NCBI RefSeq assembly: GCF_009806985.1
Contig: NZ_WUAX01000005.1
Coordinates: forward strand, 62,001-126,000
Length of the DNA: 64,000 nt
Origin: Halorubrum sp. JWXQ-INN 858
Lineage (GTDB): Archaea > Halobacteriota > Halobacteria > Halobacteriales > Haloferacaceae
Direction of reading: 5' to 3'
In this document: in pieces, positions 61,492 to 64,000 of the stretch
How the letters are laid out: each line of letters opens with the position of its first letter
How positions within the stretch are numbered: the first letter of the stretch is position 1
Translations under genes and position numbers: made by a program
Notes under the pieces: model-generated
Told to the model about the DNA's origin: nothing
Database searches by the model: none
The model's input: the letters and a program-made list of their open reading frames with translations, nothing else

Positions 61492-63182
61492 CACTGGGCG
61501 TACTCGCCCAGGTCGATCCGACCGTCCTCGCCGAAGGGGTGAACCTGATGTGGGTCGCGTTGGTCTGTTTCCTGATCTTCTTCATGCACGCCGGCTTCGC
61601 CATGCTGGAGGCGGGACAGGTGCGCGCGAAGAACGTGGCGAACCAGCTCACGAAGAACCTGCTCACGTGGAGCGTCGGCATCGTGGCGTACTTCTTCCTC
61701 GGCTTCGCGATCGAGGGGATCGTCGGCTCGCTCACGGGCGGCAGCGGGTTCCCCGGCGGCGCGTTCACCGAGGTCATGGGGGCGGCCGACGGCGACTGGG
61801 TCACCGGCTGGCTGTTCGGTGCCGTCTTCGCGATGACGGCGGCGACCATCGTCTCGGGCGCGGTCGCTGGCCGCGTGAAACTCCGCGCGTACGTCACGTA
61901 CACTCTGGCGCTCTCGGCAGTCATCTACCCGGTCATCGTCGGCTTCACGTGGGCCGGCGGCTTCCTCGAGGCGTCGCTCGGCTTCCACGACTTCGCGGGC
62001 GGGATGATCGTCCACGGGATGGGCGGTATCGCCGGTCTCACGGCGGCGTACGTGCTCGGCCCGCGCATGGACCGGTACGCCGATGACGGCTCGACGAACG
62101 TCATCCCCGGACACTCGATGACGTTCGCGGTGCTCGGCACGCTCGTGCTGGCGTTCGGCTGGTACGGCTTCAACGTCGGCACGACCGCGACCGTCTTCGC
62201 GGTCGATGGCGGCGAACTCGTCCTCGACGGCTACGCGGTCGTCGGCCGCGTCGCGCTCGCGACGACGGTCGGCATGGCGCTCGGTGCCATCGGTGCAGCG
62301 ATCGCCTCGCTGTACGTGACGAAGAAGGTCGACACCCTCTACGTCGCGAACGGGCTGCTCGCCGGGCTCGTCGGCGTCACCGGGATCGCCGACGTCGTCA
62401 CCTGGTGGGGTGCCATGCTGGTCGCGCTGCTTTGCGGGCTCCAGCTGCCGTTCGTCTTCGAGTACGTCTCGGACTCCCTCAAGATCGACGACGTCTGTGC
62501 GGTGTTCCCCGTCCACGGCTCCGCGGGCGCGCTCGGCATCCTCGCGCTCCCGTTCGTTCACGTCGACGGCTTCTCGACGAGCCTGCTCGTCGCGCAGGTG
62601 TCCGGCGTCGCGGTCATCACGCTCTGGACGGTCGCCGCCACCGCCGCGCTGTTCGGCCTGTTCAAGGCGATCGGTCAGGCCCGCGTCACGCCCGAACACG
62701 AACGTGACGGGCTCGACGTGAGCGAACACGGCGTCGAGACGTACCCCGAGTTCGGCAAGCCGGGAGTCGCGACCGACGGCGGCGCGGTCGCCGCCGCTTC
62801 CGAGTCGCCCCGCGCCGACGGCGGCGCGGAGGCCGGCACGGAGATCAAGATGGTCACCGCCATCGTCCGCCCGGACAGGCTCGGCGCGATCAAGACCGCG
62901 CTCGCGGAGATCGGCGCCCCGTCGCTCACGGTGACGAACGTCTCCGGCCGCGGGTCCCAGCCCGCGAAGACGGGGCAGTGGCGCGGCGAGGAGTTCGTCG
63001 TCGACCTCCACCAGAAGGTGAAAGTCGACGTCGTCGTCGCCGACATCCCGGCCGACGAGGTGGCCGAGGCGATCCGCGGGGCCGCCTCCACTGGCGAACC
63101 GGGCGACGGCAAAGTGTTCGTTCTTCCGGTCGAGGACGCACTGCAGGTCCGCACCGGCGTGACCGGCACGGAGGCGGTCTGA
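61488..63182 (+). CDS. amt: Ammonium transporter fused to a C-terminal PII (GlnB/GlnK) domain
   Basis: 564 residues. Residues ~1-405 are a complete Amt channel with eleven helices: [19 protein letters not shown], the twin-His sites H176 (VHGMGG) and H343 (FPVHGSAG), and [11 protein letters not shown]. After a 48-residue acidic/Ala linker, residues 453-564 form a full PII protein (112 residues): [17 protein letters not shown]-loop [18 protein letters not shown], and B-loop [17 protein letters not shown] with C-terminal VRTG. In the T-loop the usual uridylylated/contacting Tyr51 position is W498. PII binds ATP/ADP/2-oxoglutarate and blocks Amt pores. GTG start forced by an upstream in-frame stop. 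Confidence 0.95.
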   Translation: MTLGVLAQVDPTVLAEGVNLMWVALVCFLIFFMHAGFAMLEAGQVRAKNVANQLTKNLLTWSVGIVAYFFLGFAIEGIVGSLTGGSGFPGGAFTEVMGAADGDWVTGWLFGAVFAMTAATIVSGAVAGRVKLRAYVTYTLALSAVIYPVIVGFTWAGGFLEASLGFHDFAGGMIVHGMGGIAGLTAAYVLGPRMDRYADDGSTNVIPGHSMTFAVLGTLVLAFGWYGFNVGTTATVFAVDGGELVLDGYAVVGRVALATTVGMALGAIGAAIASLYVTKKVDTLYVANGLLAGLVGVTGIADVVTWWGAMLVALLCGLQLPFVFEYVSDSLKIDDVCAVFPVHGSAGALGILALPFVHVDGFSTSLLVAQVSGVAVITLWTVAATAALFGLFKAIGQARVTPEHERDGLDVSEHGVETYPEFGKPGVATDGGAVAAASESPRADGGAEAGTEIKMVTAIVRPDRLGAIKTALAEIGAPSLTVTNVSGRGSQPAKTGQWRGEEFVVDLHQKVKVDVVVADIPADEVAEAIRGAASTGEPGDGKVFVLPVEDALQVRTGVTGTEAV

Positions 63183-63263
63183 CCGGCCCCGACCGTCACT
63201 TCGTCGATCCACGCGCCGGAGTGACCAACGCTACGGGCGATCCATCCTCTGGACGATCCTCAG

Positions 63264-63683
63264 TTACCGACTGACCCGCCGACGAGCGGCCGCGATCACG
63301 TGGCCCACTGCGGAGGCGGCCACGGCACCGAGAACCGCGTACGCCGGCAGCGCCCAGACGCTCAGGGCGGTCACGAACAGGACCGTCTGTCGCAGGACCA
63401 GTCCCGTCCCGAGCGTGAACGCGAGGTAGACGCCGTACCCGAGGAAGCCGACCGCGAACGCGAGGTACCCGAGGGCGGACGCGAACGCGCCCTCGACCCA
63501 GCCGTCGCTCGGCCGGTCAACGAGGGATCCGGCGACCGCGCCGCCACAGAGTCCCGCCACGAGCACCGTCCCGGAGGGGGCGTCGGCGCGTGCAACGTAC
63601 GCGCCGAGGACGGCGGCCTGTGCGGCCGCTCCGGCGAGGACGGGCGGGCGGGACAGCCCGTACAGGAGGTCACGGGGTCGCAT
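63264..63683 (-). CDS. Membrane protein, unknown function (four TM, DUF5518-like)
   Basis: 139 residues from [15 protein letters not shown]; the frame continues upstream without family character. Helices are at about 16-33, 40-58, 70-95 and 105-132, with alternating Ala/Gly/Val; the second pair contains [22 protein letters not shown]. It resembles a haloarchaeal DUF5518-type integral membrane protein. It converges on amt (81 bp between stops) and is divergent from hemL. Confidence 0.6.
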   Translation of the reverse strand: MRPRDLLYGLSRPPVLAGAAAQAAVLGAYVARADAPSGTVLVAGLCGGAVAGSLVDRPSDGWVEGAFASALGYLAFAVGFLGYGVYLAFTLGTGLVLRQTVLFVTALSVWALPAYAVLGAVAASAVGHVIAAARRRVSR

Positions 63684-63767
63684 GTCCCGATCACGTCGCC
63701 ACGGACGGTTGGCGGTTTCGGAGCCGCCTCGGCAACTACTTTCTACCCCCCGGTCCAACCGTCGCGT

Positions 63768-64000
63768 ATGAACCACGAGCGCTCGCGCGCGCTGTACGAC
63801 CGCGCGCTGTCGGTGCTGCCGGGCGGCGTCAACTCCTCGGTCCGGGCGACGATGCCGCATCCCGTCTTCGTCGAGCGCGGCGACGGCGGCCACGTCATCG
63901 ACGCCGACGGCAACCGCTACGTCGACTGGGTGATGGGGTACGGCCCCCTGCTGTACGGCCACGACCTCCCGGAGCCCGTCGAGTCGGCGATCCAGTCGTA
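63768..64000 (+). CDS. hemL: Glutamate-1-semialdehyde 2,1-aminomutase, N-terminal part
   Basis: The first 77 codons of a gene running off the window. [58 protein letters not shown] (in part) and YGHDLPEPV match the start of GSA aminomutase, the PLP enzyme making 5-aminolevulinate for tetrapyrroles. The PLP lysine is beyond the window. A TACTTTCTA element at about 63737-63745 is the likely promoter, 23-31 bp upstream. Confidence 0.9.
   Translation, partial: MNHERSRALYDRALSVLPGGVNSSVRATMPHPVFVERGDGGHVIDADGNRYVDWVMGYGPLLYGHDLPEPVESAIQS

Overview
The window is chromosomal DNA from an extremely halophilic archaeon, most like Halorubrum or a close relative. The basis is very high GC with GC-rich third positions, a strongly acidic predicted proteome, archaeal information-processing genes (PCNA, TBP, RadA, Orc1/Cdc6, archaeal PheS/PheT, a tRNA G10 methyltransferase), TATA boxes placed about 25-30 bp in front of start codons with almost no 5' leader, and many haloarchaeal conserved hypothetical families. 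The genus is an inference from overall resemblance.

Layout. 1-5.9 kb: arginine biosynthesis operon argX(partial)-argC-argB-argD-lysK/argE with overlapping start/stop codons, then argF. 6-6.8 kb: a lower-GC patch with two tiny membrane proteins and a gene-free stretch. 6.8-15.2 kb: MFS transporter, FMN reductase, phosphohexomutase, PCNA, a 7TM sensor kinase, a second MFS transporter and a zinc-ribbon-like protein. 15.3-25.5 kb: malate dehydrogenase, UvrC, cytochrome P450, a 2'-5' RNA ligase-like protein, phosphoserine phosphatase, AI-2E family permease and UvrB. 25.7-32.1 kb: a lipoprotein, a membrane protein, ribonucleotide reductase NrdA/NrdB (class Ic type) and an SPFH protein. 32.4-43.3 kb: PheT/PheS, two winged-helix regulators, an M48-like pseudoprotease next to an M50 protease with CBS domains, a cupin, a DICT-domain protein, an AstE/AspA-like deacylase, a DUF309 protein, tRNA-Leu(CAA) followed by integration-scar-like repeats, and a YkgJ cysteine-cluster protein. 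43.7-44.1 kb: remnant of an IS200/IS605-type element abutting hisB. 44.1-50.1 kb: hisB, an APC transporter with a UspA protein, hisA, hisG, GIY-YIG and LarB. 50.3-59.7 kb: histone-fold mini-protein, RpiA, Orc1/Cdc6, tRNA G10 methyltransferase, TBP, membrane protein, CPBP protease, XPD-like helicase, membrane protein and ACT regulator. 59.9-64 kb: RadA, an ammonium transporter fused to a complete PII domain and preceded by a possible leader peptide, a small membrane protein and the start of hemL.

Most of the window is ordinary core genome. The points that stand out are: the class Ic NrdB signature (Phe at the radical Tyr position, Glu as first metal ligand); the Amt-PII fusion with a leaderless 24-codon upstream ORF whose stop overlaps the amt start; an M48-family protein that has lost all three zinc ligands beside an intact site-2 protease; a cluster of TATA-centred palindromes upstream of uvrB; a transposase-less IS605-like element; tRNA-tail repeats; and a genome habit of short tandem repeats in intergenic gaps and inside disordered protein segments, each locus with its own unit. 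No CRISPR array, prophage, toxin-antitoxin pair or recognisable defence island was seen.
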